IMG/VR virus record: IMGVR_UViG_3300042544_002197
Coordinates: 86,873-150,872 of that record
DNA: 64,000 nt
Direction: 5' to 3' (one strand)
Origin: a virus
Shown here piece after piece: positions 31,177 through 38,759 of the stretch. How positions within the stretch are numbered: the stretch's first letter is position 1; each line of letters starts with the position of its first letter. The notes under the pieces were generated by a model that had not been told where the DNA came from, did not search any database, and was given only the letters and a program-made list of their open reading frames with translations. The position numbers and the translations under genes are program-made.

Positions 31177-33083
31177 TGGCATCTAAAATAAAAGAACAGA
31201 AGTCCAAAATAAAGGCCAAAATTGATGCGGTTAAGAGAATTGCCGACGACGGTGAGAAAAGTTTCAATGAGAAAAGTGATAAATTCTTAAAGGACTTACC
31301 AACAACTGATGCCCTTTTTGGTAAAAAACTTTCAGATTTTGCTGAAAAAAGAAAAAAGAAAAAAGAGAACAACAAGGATATTTTTGGTGAATTAATCGAT
31401 ACCGTTGAGGGGTTTTTAGGAACAAACAATAAGATAGAGATTAACGAAAAAAGTACAAACAAACAAAGACTTAGACAACACACAAACGATTCTATAAATG
31501 AAACTTTAAAAAGTTCAAAACAGATTGTTATGGATAGTGTTAAAAAGGTTTTATTTGCCGGAGACGGTATTTGTGGTACAAATAAATCTTTAATTAGTAG
31601 TGTGACCATATCACCTTCTGAATTTGATTTTATGAATGTATTAACAGTTTCACCCGTTAGTAATAGTGGTAAAATTGTTTACGAAGATAATAAAGATAGA
31701 GGGTTAGTTAAAATGAACCAATTACTTTATAGTGGTTTTACTTCACCACAAACATTTTATACAAAGGACCCCGACCCAATATTTGACATTAATTGGAATG
31801 CATCAACTCAAAAATATACATTTGATAATTTTAGTGTAACCAAAGTTGATGAATTTTTAACAACATACTACACTAATATAGAGTTTTTAGACATCAGTGG
31901 TGTTACAAAAACAGCAATGTTAATGACATTACAAGGAGATGGTACCGAACCTCCTTTATTTGATAAAGGTTTTAATGAATTAAATAGATTATTGGCAAAA
32001 TTATGTGCATTATGTAACAACCCAACATCTACAGGTACAAATCAAAATCCAACCACTGAATTTAATGAAAATGATGAAGACATTGAATTTTATTTTGATT
32101 TTGATAATGTTGAGGGTATTGATTTGGATGATGAAAGTGCGAGATATAAAAAAGTATTGAGATTTAAAGATTGTAACAATTTTGAATCTGTGGCTGACAC
32201 CTCTCACTTTGAAGATTTTGTTTACTTATCAAATAAGAAAAATTTAAACGATGCTGTTAATAATGCATTGTTAAATGCCGCGGCTGCAGCACATGAGACA
32301 TCAGACTCGTCTATACCGCCAGATAATTTTCATTTATCATTATTAAACACTTTTATTTTAAATTTACCAAAGGCATTAATAGGTTCCGTATTGGCACCGA
32401 AATATATGCTACCAATTGTTATTATATACAAATCAGTTGTTGCTGGTGTTGGGGGATTGGTTGAATCCGCAAAAGAAATAATGAAAAAATTGAGTAAATT
32501 ATTTAATGAAATTATTAGAAATCTACTTTGGAAATTTTTATCTGAGTTTTGGAAACGAGTTAAAATAGATTTATTAAATTTCTTACAAAGATTAGCATTA
32601 AAAATATTAAAAAATAAAGCAAAACGTTATTATCTTATTATAACATCGTTAATTGCACTATTAACAAAATTATTAGAATTGGGGTTAGATAATTGTGATT
32701 CATTATTTAAAATTATATCTCAATCAATAGATTTAGCCTTAAAGGGTGGTATTTCTAGTATTACTGGAGGTCTTACTGGAGGTGCTCAAGTGCCAGGATT
32801 TTTGTTAGGGTTGTCTCATTATTTACCTGGTTTTAGTACGGATAGAGCGTTATTAAATATTACTGAAAAATTAGAATCTTCTGGAATTAGTACAGGTCCA
32901 ATTTTTGGAGAATCAAATAATTTAACTGCATTAGTTAAATCTGTAATTGATGGTCAAACCGAAGAACACGACGCAAACAGTTTTATACAAGTATCAACAC
33001 AAGAGGTTATTATACCAACACCGTTTGGATTACCAATTATAATTCCACCGGGTATTATAACAAGTTCAGGAAAAATGTTTTAA
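31176..33083 (+). CDS. Large structural protein of unknown function
   Basis: The 635-residue protein has a charged helical N-terminus (KEQKSKIKAKIDAVKRI), a middle beta-rich part (130-330), a hydrophobic stretch (FILNLPKALIGSVLAPKYMLPIVIIYKSVVAGVGG, given as positions about 388-425) and another at about 485-500 (YYLIITSLIALLTKLLELGLD), then a Gly-rich segment (KGGISSITGGLTGGAQ) and a C-terminal HDANSFIQVSTQEVIIPTPFG. The hydrophobic part could be an internal virion membrane-active segment. It lies in a run of tail and baseplate genes, so a baseplate or tail-tip role is likely. Confidence 0.5.
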   Translation: MASKIKEQKSKIKAKIDAVKRIADDGEKSFNEKSDKFLKDLPTTDALFGKKLSDFAEKRKKKKENNKDIFGELIDTVEGFLGTNNKIEINEKSTNKQRLRQHTNDSINETLKSSKQIVMDSVKKVLFAGDGICGTNKSLISSVTISPSEFDFMNVLTVSPVSNSGKIVYEDNKDRGLVKMNQLLYSGFTSPQTFYTKDPDPIFDINWNASTQKYTFDNFSVTKVDEFLTTYYTNIEFLDISGVTKTAMLMTLQGDGTEPPLFDKGFNELNRLLAKLCALCNNPTSTGTNQNPTTEFNENDEDIEFYFDFDNVEGIDLDDESARYKKVLRFKDCNNFESVADTSHFEDFVYLSNKKNLNDAVNNALLNAAAAAHETSDSSIPPDNFHLSLLNTFILNLPKALIGSVLAPKYMLPIVIIYKSVVAGVGGLVESAKEIMKKLSKLFNEIIRNLLWKFLSEFWKRVKIDLLNFLQRLALKILKNKAKRYYLIITSLIALLTKLLELGLDNCDSLFKIISQSIDLALKGGISSITGGLTGGAQVPGFLLGLSHYLPGFSTDRALLNITEKLESSGISTGPIFGESNNLTALVKSVIDGQTEEHDANSFIQVSTQEVIIPTPFGLPIIIPPGIITSSGKMF

Positions 33084-33084
33084 C

Positions 33085-33285
33085 ATGGAAAAAGAAAATT
33101 TAATTGAAATAGCAAAAGACCCTAAAAATAAATCAAATAAAGATTTATTTGTTGTGGTTAATGAATTATATGGTGAACACGAAAAAACAAAAAATTTAAT
33201 TATAGATTTAACAAGACATTTAGAATCTATTGAAATTTTATATAATAATGTAAATAATGAAATAGAGAAAAGAATTAAGAAATGA
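33085..33285 (+). CDS. Small coiled-coil protein
   Basis: A 66-residue, mostly helical protein (MEKENLIEIAKDPKNKSNKD) with heptad-like spacing from about 20 to 60 and a basic C-terminus. It begins 1 nt after the previous stop and overlaps the next start by 4 nt. Likely an assembly helper for the adjacent baseplate protein; no family recognised. Confidence 0.5.
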   Translation: MEKENLIEIAKDPKNKSNKDLFVVVNELYGEHEKTKNLIIDLTRHLESIEILYNNVNNEIEKRIKK

Positions 33286-34793
33286 AAATAATAGATATTG
33301 GTATTTGTGTTGATAATTTTGATCCGGCTGGTTTAGGTGCAATTAGATGCGTTAGATATAGTTCTTGGGTTAGTCAACAAGAAAAGGCTTTAGAATACAC
33401 AAAATGGGATGATAATGATTTATTTTTAGCATATCCATTCCTACCAACAAATATTAATTTTATTCCAGAAAAAGGTCAAGCGGTTAAAATTATAAATTAC
33501 AATCCTGATAAAGATACTGTAAATACAGAATATATTGCCGGTCCTTTTACAACAATGTTTGACTATAATTCACAAACACATTCCGCACAGGTTGAAAATA
33601 CAACATATGGAGTTTCAGCAAAACACGGACCTGCGGTTATGGATTCCACTAAAGCAGATGGATATAAAAATCCTAAATCAGTTGCTGCGTTCGCAAAAAC
33701 AACAGACTTTGGTGTTTATGGAAAATACGGTTCTGATGTTATTTTTACAGAAAATGGTGTACAACTTAGAGGTGGTAAATTAATCGCCAAAGACTATGCA
33801 TCGACGGGTCAAAAAACAATAATGGTAAATCAACCATTAATGTCCAATAAAGTATCAACACTATACCTTAAAAAATTTGGTAAAAGAAAAGAATTTAAGG
33901 AAGAAAAAATAACCACGAACACCGTTGCAATATCTGACTTATCACATCTTATAGAATATTCAATAGATAAATTTAGCGGTACAACAAGAACCGTTAGTTT
34001 ATATGTTTATAAATTAACAAAGCCGTTCGGTGGTTTATATAGAACGGATAACCCAAAACTATCCGATGTTGATTTAATTCAAGACCATTATAAGTTATTA
34101 AATTTAGATGGGACAACAACGGGAGCAACTCTTACCTTTACAACCGAAGATACCGAAGAAACTTATTGTACAATAAGAGATGTCTTAAAAACATTACACT
34201 TAAAGAGTCTTAATGAATTTAATACATCATACTCAGAAGGAGATTTACATCCTTTTTATTTTAGACCAACAAGTGAATGTAAAAATAGAGTTTTATCCGA
34301 CACAACCCAAAAAACTGAAAGAAAAACTATATTCAATAAAATAACCATTAATAAAGGATGTGGTCCAATTAATGGTTTGGTATTTTCAAGAACAAAGGTT
34401 TCACCGCCGGTAACTCCAGTTACAAAAAAAGAAAACGTTCTTAAAGATTCAAACATTCCGGGGGAACAGACTTTTGCGTCTTTGAAATCGGATAACATAT
34501 ATCTTATATCTACAGATACTAACGATTCAGGTAAAACAATTGATTTTACCAATTTAGACAAATATGAATTAACCCAAGAAAATTATTTAAAGGATATTGG
34601 ACCAAACACATACTCAACTGTTAGAGGTGAAAATTTATTAGAATTGTTAAGAGCAATTATAGATTTATTAAACGGACATAAACATAATTTAATGGGTCCT
34701 TTAGTGAAAGGAGACCCAAATTACGAAAGATTAATGGGGTTATATTCCTCTTTTGAAAATGACATTTTAAATAAATCGATTAGAATCAACTAA
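33282..34793 (+). CDS. Baseplate hub-type protein with OB-fold N-terminus
   Basis: The 503-residue protein starts with a gp5-like OB pattern: IGICVDNFDPAGLGAIRCVRY, a W/D-rich loop, LFLAYPFLP and FIPEKGQAVKIINYNPDKD, which is the usual order in T4 gp5 and VgrG N-terminal domains. The remainder is beta-rich with no lysozyme motif seen. The C-terminus has LLELLRAIIDLLNGHKHNLMG, a conserved phage baseplate stretch. It likely sits at the tip of the tail. The lytic domain of T4 gp5 is absent. Confidence 0.5.
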   Translation: MKIIDIGICVDNFDPAGLGAIRCVRYSSWVSQQEKALEYTKWDDNDLFLAYPFLPTNINFIPEKGQAVKIINYNPDKDTVNTEYIAGPFTTMFDYNSQTHSAQVENTTYGVSAKHGPAVMDSTKADGYKNPKSVAAFAKTTDFGVYGKYGSDVIFTENGVQLRGGKLIAKDYASTGQKTIMVNQPLMSNKVSTLYLKKFGKRKEFKEEKITTNTVAISDLSHLIEYSIDKFSGTTRTVSLYVYKLTKPFGGLYRTDNPKLSDVDLIQDHYKLLNLDGTTTGATLTFTTEDTEETYCTIRDVLKTLHLKSLNEFNTSYSEGDLHPFYFRPTSECKNRVLSDTTQKTERKTIFNKITINKGCGPINGLVFSRTKVSPPVTPVTKKENVLKDSNIPGEQTFASLKSDNIYLISTDTNDSGKTIDFTNLDKYELTQENYLKDIGPNTYSTVRGENLLELLRAIIDLLNGHKHNLMGPLVKGDPNYERLMGLYSSFENDILNKSIRIN

Positions 34794-34798
34794 TTTGA

Positions 34799-34806
34799 TA
34801 TTTATA
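34799..34806 (+). promoter_or_regulatory. Late-promoter-like box for the next baseplate gene
   Basis: TATTTATA in the sense direction, 11 nt before ATG 34818. Confidence 0.45.
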
Positions 34807-34817
34807 AATAAAAAGAG

Positions 34818-36188
34818 ATGTCATATTTTCGTTCATATTTTGAGAAAAACAACACAATCATAAAGGATTCTGCTGTTAATACCTCTAAAAATCCAACAAC
34901 TGAGATATTTTATGGTTCTGGATTTTCTAAATTTATATTTAAATTAGATTTAGACAGTTTACAGAATAAAGTAAACTCGGGTGAATTGGTTGTAACCAAC
35001 ACCACTAACCACACATTACATCTAACAAACACGATTTTTGGTGACGAGGGACTAAAAGGTAAAAACAGAAGTACCTCAAGAGATAGAGCAACTTCTTTTG
35101 ATTTAATAATCTTTAAAATAACAGAATTTTGGGACGAGGGTGTTGGTTTTGATTACCAAGACTCTGGTTATGATTTTACAACTGGTAACCACACATTTGA
35201 TGAGAGACCATCTAACTGGTTTAATAGAACCACTTTAAATGAATGGACAAGTCAAGGTGTATATGCAACAGACCCAATTATAGTAACTTCAATGCATTTT
35301 GACAATGGTAATGAGGATATTAATGTCGATATAACAGGATATGTTAATGGTATATTATCGGGAGATACAAATCACGGATTGGGAATTGCGTTTTCGGTGT
35401 TATATCAAGATTTAAGTCCCGAGGTTGATAACTCTGTAGCGTTTTTTACGAAATACACCCAAACGTTCTTTGAACCTTATATGGAATCAACATTTGATGA
35501 TAGAATAGAAGATGATAGACAAAATTTTATCGGTGGGGTTGACCAAAATTTATATTTGTATGTTACAAAAGGTTCTAATTTTTATGATTTAGATGAACTT
35601 CCAATGGTGGATATATTGGATAGTACAAATACCGTTATTAGTGGATTGTCCAATTTTACAGCAACAAAAGTCAAAAAGGGAGTTTACAAAGTTACATTTG
35701 GAATTGATGGTGTTTTGTGTGACGGTAAAAAATTCTTTTTTGATAAGTGGAAAAATTTAACCTTAGATGGTGTTGACATTTCAGATGTCACTCAAAAATT
35801 CGTACCTAAACCATACACCTCATTATATACTATTGGTGCAAATCAAACAGAATTACAAAGATATGCAATACAATATTTTGGTATAAAACAATCCGATAAG
35901 ATAAAAAGAGGAGAAAAAAGAAAAGTTGTAATAAGTTTTAAATCAATTGACAATCCTAAAACGGTGTTATTTGACGAGGTTTATTATAGAATGTTTATAA
36001 AGGAGGGGGTTACCGATGTTATTATTCATGATTGGACTTTGACAGATACCACAAATGAAAATTCTTTTACATTAGACACGTCTATTTATATTCCGAGGGA
36101 ATATTTTATAGAAATAAAAGGAAAAACTCATACAGAAGAAATCTTCTATAAAGAACATATAAAATTTGAAATTTTATCTGAAAAATAA
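34818..36188 (+). CDS. Baseplate or tail fibre protein
   Basis: A 456-residue beta-rich protein. The N-terminus (YFRSYFEKNNTIIKDSAVNTSKNP) is followed by strand groups including INVDITGYVNGILSG, VAFFTKYTQTFFEPYMESTFDD and a C-terminal DIIHDWTLTDTT and FTLDTSIYIPREYFIEIKGK. The DITxYVNxIL-FFEPYxES pattern occurs in virion proteins of Bacteroidota phages that I recall as tail-associated. The sequence gives no enzymatic motif. Late expression is supported by its own TATTTATA box. Confidence 0.5.
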   Translation: MSYFRSYFEKNNTIIKDSAVNTSKNPTTEIFYGSGFSKFIFKLDLDSLQNKVNSGELVVTNTTNHTLHLTNTIFGDEGLKGKNRSTSRDRATSFDLIIFKITEFWDEGVGFDYQDSGYDFTTGNHTFDERPSNWFNRTTLNEWTSQGVYATDPIIVTSMHFDNGNEDINVDITGYVNGILSGDTNHGLGIAFSVLYQDLSPEVDNSVAFFTKYTQTFFEPYMESTFDDRIEDDRQNFIGGVDQNLYLYVTKGSNFYDLDELPMVDILDSTNTVISGLSNFTATKVKKGVYKVTFGIDGVLCDGKKFFFDKWKNLTLDGVDISDVTQKFVPKPYTSLYTIGANQTELQRYAIQYFGIKQSDKIKRGEKRKVVISFKSIDNPKTVLFDEVYYRMFIKEGVTDVIIHDWTLTDTTNENSFTLDTSIYIPREYFIEIKGKTHTEEIFYKEHIKFEILSEK

Positions 36189-36191
36189 AAA

Positions 36192-36199
36192 TATTTATT
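36192..36199 (+). promoter_or_regulatory. Late-promoter-like box (TATTTATT), 3 nt from ATG
   Basis: TATTTATT in the sense direction, followed by ATT and ATG 36203. Confidence 0.42.
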
Positions 36200-36202
36200 A
36201 TT

Positions 36203-36661
36203 ATGAACATAAGTGAATTAATTAAAAAACATTTAAGTAAGGTGGTTAAAGAACAACAAGAATCTCACATATCTGAGGACGGAACGTACATGGTTTTAAG
36301 TAACCTTGTTAAAATAAAGAATGATATTGAAACAATACTGTCATTTAAACACCAAACCGATTTCCCTAAATTAGTCACAGGAGAACATGCTTGGGCTGGT
36401 GACCATATAACAACATCTGCGGATGATATTGAGGAGGTTGCTAACTTCATTGATGGTTATTTTGAACAAAAAAATCTGTCAGAATCAGAGAAAAAAAGAA
36501 ACAAACTTTGTTCAAGAGGAATGTCCGCAGCCAAATCTAAATTTAAAGTTTATCCATCGGCATATGCAAATGGGTACGCAGTACAAGTCTGTAAGGGTAA
36601 AATTAAAGGATTAGATGGTAAAAAACAATGCTCCGGTTCATACTGTAGTGGTAAAAAGTAA
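36203..36661 (+). CDS. Phage protein with Cys-containing KVYPSAYANG domain
   Basis: The 152-residue protein begins MNISELIKKHLSKVVKE, a helical leader ending V-K-E that loosely resembles a prohead protease site. The middle is an acidic helix region (AWAGDHITTSADDIEEVANF). The C-terminal domain (CSRGMSAAKSKFKVYPSAYA, then NGYAVQVCKGK and KKQCSGSYCSGKK) has four Cys, and the KVYPSAYANG motif is common to many phage proteins of unknown function. The Cys could bind zinc or form a disulfide-stabilised core. A late box 3 nt upstream fits a virion protein. Confidence 0.55.
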   Translation: MNISELIKKHLSKVVKEQQESHISEDGTYMVLSNLVKIKNDIETILSFKHQTDFPKLVTGEHAWAGDHITTSADDIEEVANFIDGYFEQKNLSESEKKRNKLCSRGMSAAKSKFKVYPSAYANGYAVQVCKGKIKGLDGKKQCSGSYCSGKK

Positions 36662-36664
36662 ATT

Positions 36665-37546
36665 ATGAAAATACACATAAACGAAGAAGATTTACGATAT
36701 ATTAAATTATCTATTAAAAATGGTGAAGTCTTAGAAGAAGACTTAGGTAGATGGTTTAAAGAAAAATGGGTTGATGTAAGTCGTAAAATTGACGGTAAAC
36801 ATCCTCCATGTGGTCGTAGTGACGCCGATGGTGAAAAGGGAAGAAAGGGTTACCCAAAATGTAGACCCTCTAAAAAAGTATCAAAAGACACCCCTAAAGT
36901 AGCTTCTTCTTATGATAAAAAAGAAAAGAAAGCAATGACATCTCAAAAAAGAAACGCAGAAAAGAAAGACCCAAAAATTGGGAAAGGTAATAAACCAACA
37001 ATGACAAAATTCGATGAACAACAAAATGTTGACGAAAGAAGTAGAAGTTTTGCGTTTACAAGAAAAAAAAGATTGTTTAGTCAATCAGAAAAAATGTCTA
37101 ATCCCCTTAGATATAAAGAATCTGATAGATTATCTGAAAGTGTAGAAAAAAGAACAATTATTCAAATATCTGAGGATCAATTTGAAAGACTTTTTGAATA
37201 TAACGAAGAAACTCCTGTTTTAATTTATGAAGATGAGTCGGGTTCTGTTCAAAATACAAATTTTGAATCAACCAATATGTTAAATGAGGCCGAGTATCAA
37301 GGACGTAAGGTTCAACTTGGCAAAATCATGCAAGGTGATATTAAAAAGTTTAAAGTGTATGTCAAGAATGACAAGGGTAAGGTCGTTAAAGTAAATTTCG
37401 GTTTCGGAGGTAAATCTGCGAAAGGAAAAAGAATGGTTATTAAGAAAAATAATCCTCAGAGACGTAAATCTTTTAGAGCTAGACATAATTGTGAAAATCC
37501 TGGACCTCGTTGGAAACCAAGATATTGGGCTTGTAAAACTTGGTAA
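36665..37546 (+). CDS. Fusion of two Cys-containing phage domains
   Basis: The 293-residue protein starts MKIHINEEDLRYIKLSIKN. Residues about 29-68 hold RWFKEKWVDVSRKID and PPCGRSDADGEKGRKGYPKC, a phage domain with two Cys that is common in T4-like genomes. The end (about 268-293) has RRKSFRARHNCENPGPRWKP then RYWACKTW, another widespread phage domain with two Cys. A Lys-rich linker separates them. Relatives usually carry one or the other, so the fusion is notable. High basic content suggests nucleic acid contact inside the virion, but function is unknown. Confidence 0.55.
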   Translation: MKIHINEEDLRYIKLSIKNGEVLEEDLGRWFKEKWVDVSRKIDGKHPPCGRSDADGEKGRKGYPKCRPSKKVSKDTPKVASSYDKKEKKAMTSQKRNAEKKDPKIGKGNKPTMTKFDEQQNVDERSRSFAFTRKKRLFSQSEKMSNPLRYKESDRLSESVEKRTIIQISEDQFERLFEYNEETPVLIYEDESGSVQNTNFESTNMLNEAEYQGRKVQLGKIMQGDIKKFKVYVKNDKGKVVKVNFGFGGKSAKGKRMVIKKNNPQRRKSFRARHNCENPGPRWKPRYWACKTW

Positions 37547-37987
37547 TTAATAATAAATTATATTAACCCCACACTCATTTAAAAGTTGTTTGGCCTTACT
37601 TTGGGATTCATCCCACTTTTCTTTATTTTTAGTAGTGCAGACTTCCTTACAATATACCGTCTTTATACCAGAATTAACAATTCCTCTAGCACAATCCATA
37701 CAAGGTAATCCCGATGTTAAATAGATTGTTGAGTTTTTAAGGGACACACCCTCTAACGCAGCATTATAAATCGCATTACGTTCCGCATGTTCCATCCAGA
37801 AGTATTTCTCGGGTCTTTCCTGACGTTCAGGTTTAGAATCGTCTAAACCCCTTGGAAAGGAATTATAACCCGTAGAAAGGACGTTTCTACCCTCCCCAAC
37901 GACAACAGCACCTATCTGTGTAGATTGGTCCTTAGATTTAAGTTTTACAACCTCTGCAATTTCTAAAAAATATTCCGTCCAATTCAT
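37547..37987 (-). CDS. dCMP deaminase
   Basis: The 146-residue enzyme (start MNWTEYFLEIAEVVKLKSKD) has the zinc motifs of deoxycytidylate deaminases: HAERNAIY (HAE with the catalytic Glu) and SGLPCMDCARGIV (PCxxC), plus the N-terminal SKDQSTQIGAVVV and GYNSFPRGLDD typical of T4 gpcd. I use the ATG at 37987 because its A overlaps the upstream stop (TAATG) and families begin at MxWxxYF; an ATG at 38011 would add eight residues. The product converts dCMP to dUMP for thymidylate synthesis and works with the dUTPase at 25966. Confidence 0.9.
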   Translation of the reverse strand: MNWTEYFLEIAEVVKLKSKDQSTQIGAVVVGEGRNVLSTGYNSFPRGLDDSKPERQERPEKYFWMEHAERNAIYNAALEGVSLKNSTIYLTSGLPCMDCARGIVNSGIKTVYCKEVCTTKNKEKWDESQSKAKQLLNECGVNIIYY

Positions 37988-38283
37988 TATATTAATTTTT
38001 GTGGTGACCAAAACATAATACGATTATCCTCGTACCTATTTAAATGTTTCCCTTCTTTTTTCTCGATTAATTTACTCATTTGTAGTAAATGGTCTCTATT
38101 TTTAATATCAATACCCACAGCATATCCATTACCATCCTTCATATAAGTGGTTTCTCTGATATATTTATCCTCATCGTCCAATTTAAGGTATTTTATAATC
38201 TCATCCTTCTTGCTTTTACAAGAAATACCCCTTTCATCAATGAGTTTAATAAGAACATCTAATCTAAGATTCTCGTATTCCAT
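37987..38283 (-). CDS. Small protein with SAP-like domain
   Basis: The 98-residue protein begins MEYENLRLDVLIKLIDERGI then SCKSKKDEIIKYLKL, which fits the helix-loop-helix SAP domain (xLKxxLxxRGIxxxGxKxxLIxxL) that binds AT-rich DNA. The rest contains YAVGIDIKNRDHLLQMSKLIE. It is translationally coupled to the dCMP deaminase gene. The function is unknown; DNA binding is an inference. Confidence 0.55.
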   Translation of the reverse strand: MEYENLRLDVLIKLIDERGISCKSKKDEIIKYLKLDDEDKYIRETTYMKDGNGYAVGIDIKNRDHLLQMSKLIEKKEGKHLNRYEDNRIMFWSPQKLI

Positions 38284-38291
38284 AATGCAAA

Positions 38292-38299
38292 TATAAATA
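38292..38299 (-). promoter_or_regulatory. Overlapping late-like and host-like promoter elements
   Basis: TATTTATA on the minus strand is followed directly by TTTG, so the stretch also reads TATATTTG, an exact Bacteroidota -7 box. It lies 8 nt before the ATG of the SAP-like gene; either reading is possible. Confidence 0.4.
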
Positions 38300-38325
38300 A
38301 TATTCTGGAATATGCCAAAAATAAA

Positions 38326-38347
38326 AAACCCCCATAATTGGGGGTTT
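38326..38347 (-). terminator. Strong terminator after the 106-residue gene
   Basis: AAACCCCC and GGGGGTTT form an 8-bp stem with a 6-nt loop; the minus-strand side is followed by a run of T. It begins 4 nt past the stop at 38351. Confidence 0.8.
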
Positions 38348-38350
38348 AAA

Positions 38351-38671
38351 TTATCTTACTACTGTAAATTTACCTAATTGTGAATTACCACTTAGTACAC
38401 CGGGAGCGTCTGAATATAATTCAAGACCCGATTGTCCATTTTTTAACGATGCCCCACCGTATGTTCCTGGACCTGTTATAGTACCAACCATAAAATTTGG
38501 TTCTGCCGCTGTAATTTTTATTGTATACATTTGGCCATCAACATCTCTCTTAGTATTAACTACTTGACCCACACTAAAATTTTTAGGTTGGTGTTGTTCA
38601 TTTAATAATGTTTTGTTTAATCTTTGGTTAGCCTCAATTATGTTTTGTAATTTTGCAAGTTTTTTGTTCAT
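38351..38671 (-). CDS. Small virion protein with candidate capsid-targeting leader
   Basis: The 106-residue protein begins with a 25-residue helix (MNKKLAKLQNIIEANQRLNK then TLLNE) and continues as a small beta domain (NFSVGQVVNTKRDVDGQMYT, MVGTITGPGTYGG, GKFTVVR). The helix contains two [IL]xE sites (IIE at 11-13, LNE at 23-25), the specificity expected of the gp21-like protease here. The beta domain with VGQVV and a Lys/Arg-rich first strand resembles KOW/SH3-like domains. It lies right after the capsid gene, separated by a terminator and its own late box, and may be a decoration or internal protein. Confidence 0.55.
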   Translation of the reverse strand: MNKKLAKLQNIIEANQRLNKTLLNEQHQPKNFSVGQVVNTKRDVDGQMYTIKITAAEPNFMVGTITGPGTYGGASLKNGQSGLELYSDAPGVLSGNSQLGKFTVVR

Positions 38672-38689
38672 TTTTTAATTGTTTATAGA

Positions 38690-38697
38690 TATAAATA
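38690..38697 (-). promoter_or_regulatory. Late-promoter-like box for the 106-residue gene
   Basis: TATTTATA in the sense direction, 18 nt before the ATG at 38671. Confidence 0.48.
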
Positions 38698-38715
38698 TTT
38701 CAGTTTAAATAAAAA

Positions 38716-38735
38716 ACCCCCGATTTCTCGAGGGT
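38716..38735 (-). terminator. Terminator after the capsid gene
   Basis: ACCCCCGA and TCGAGGGT pair over 8 positions with one mismatch and a TTTC loop; on the minus strand a T run follows. It lies 24 nt past the capsid stop. Confidence 0.75.
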
Positions 38736-38759
38736 CTTTTAATATGATAAATCCTAAGA

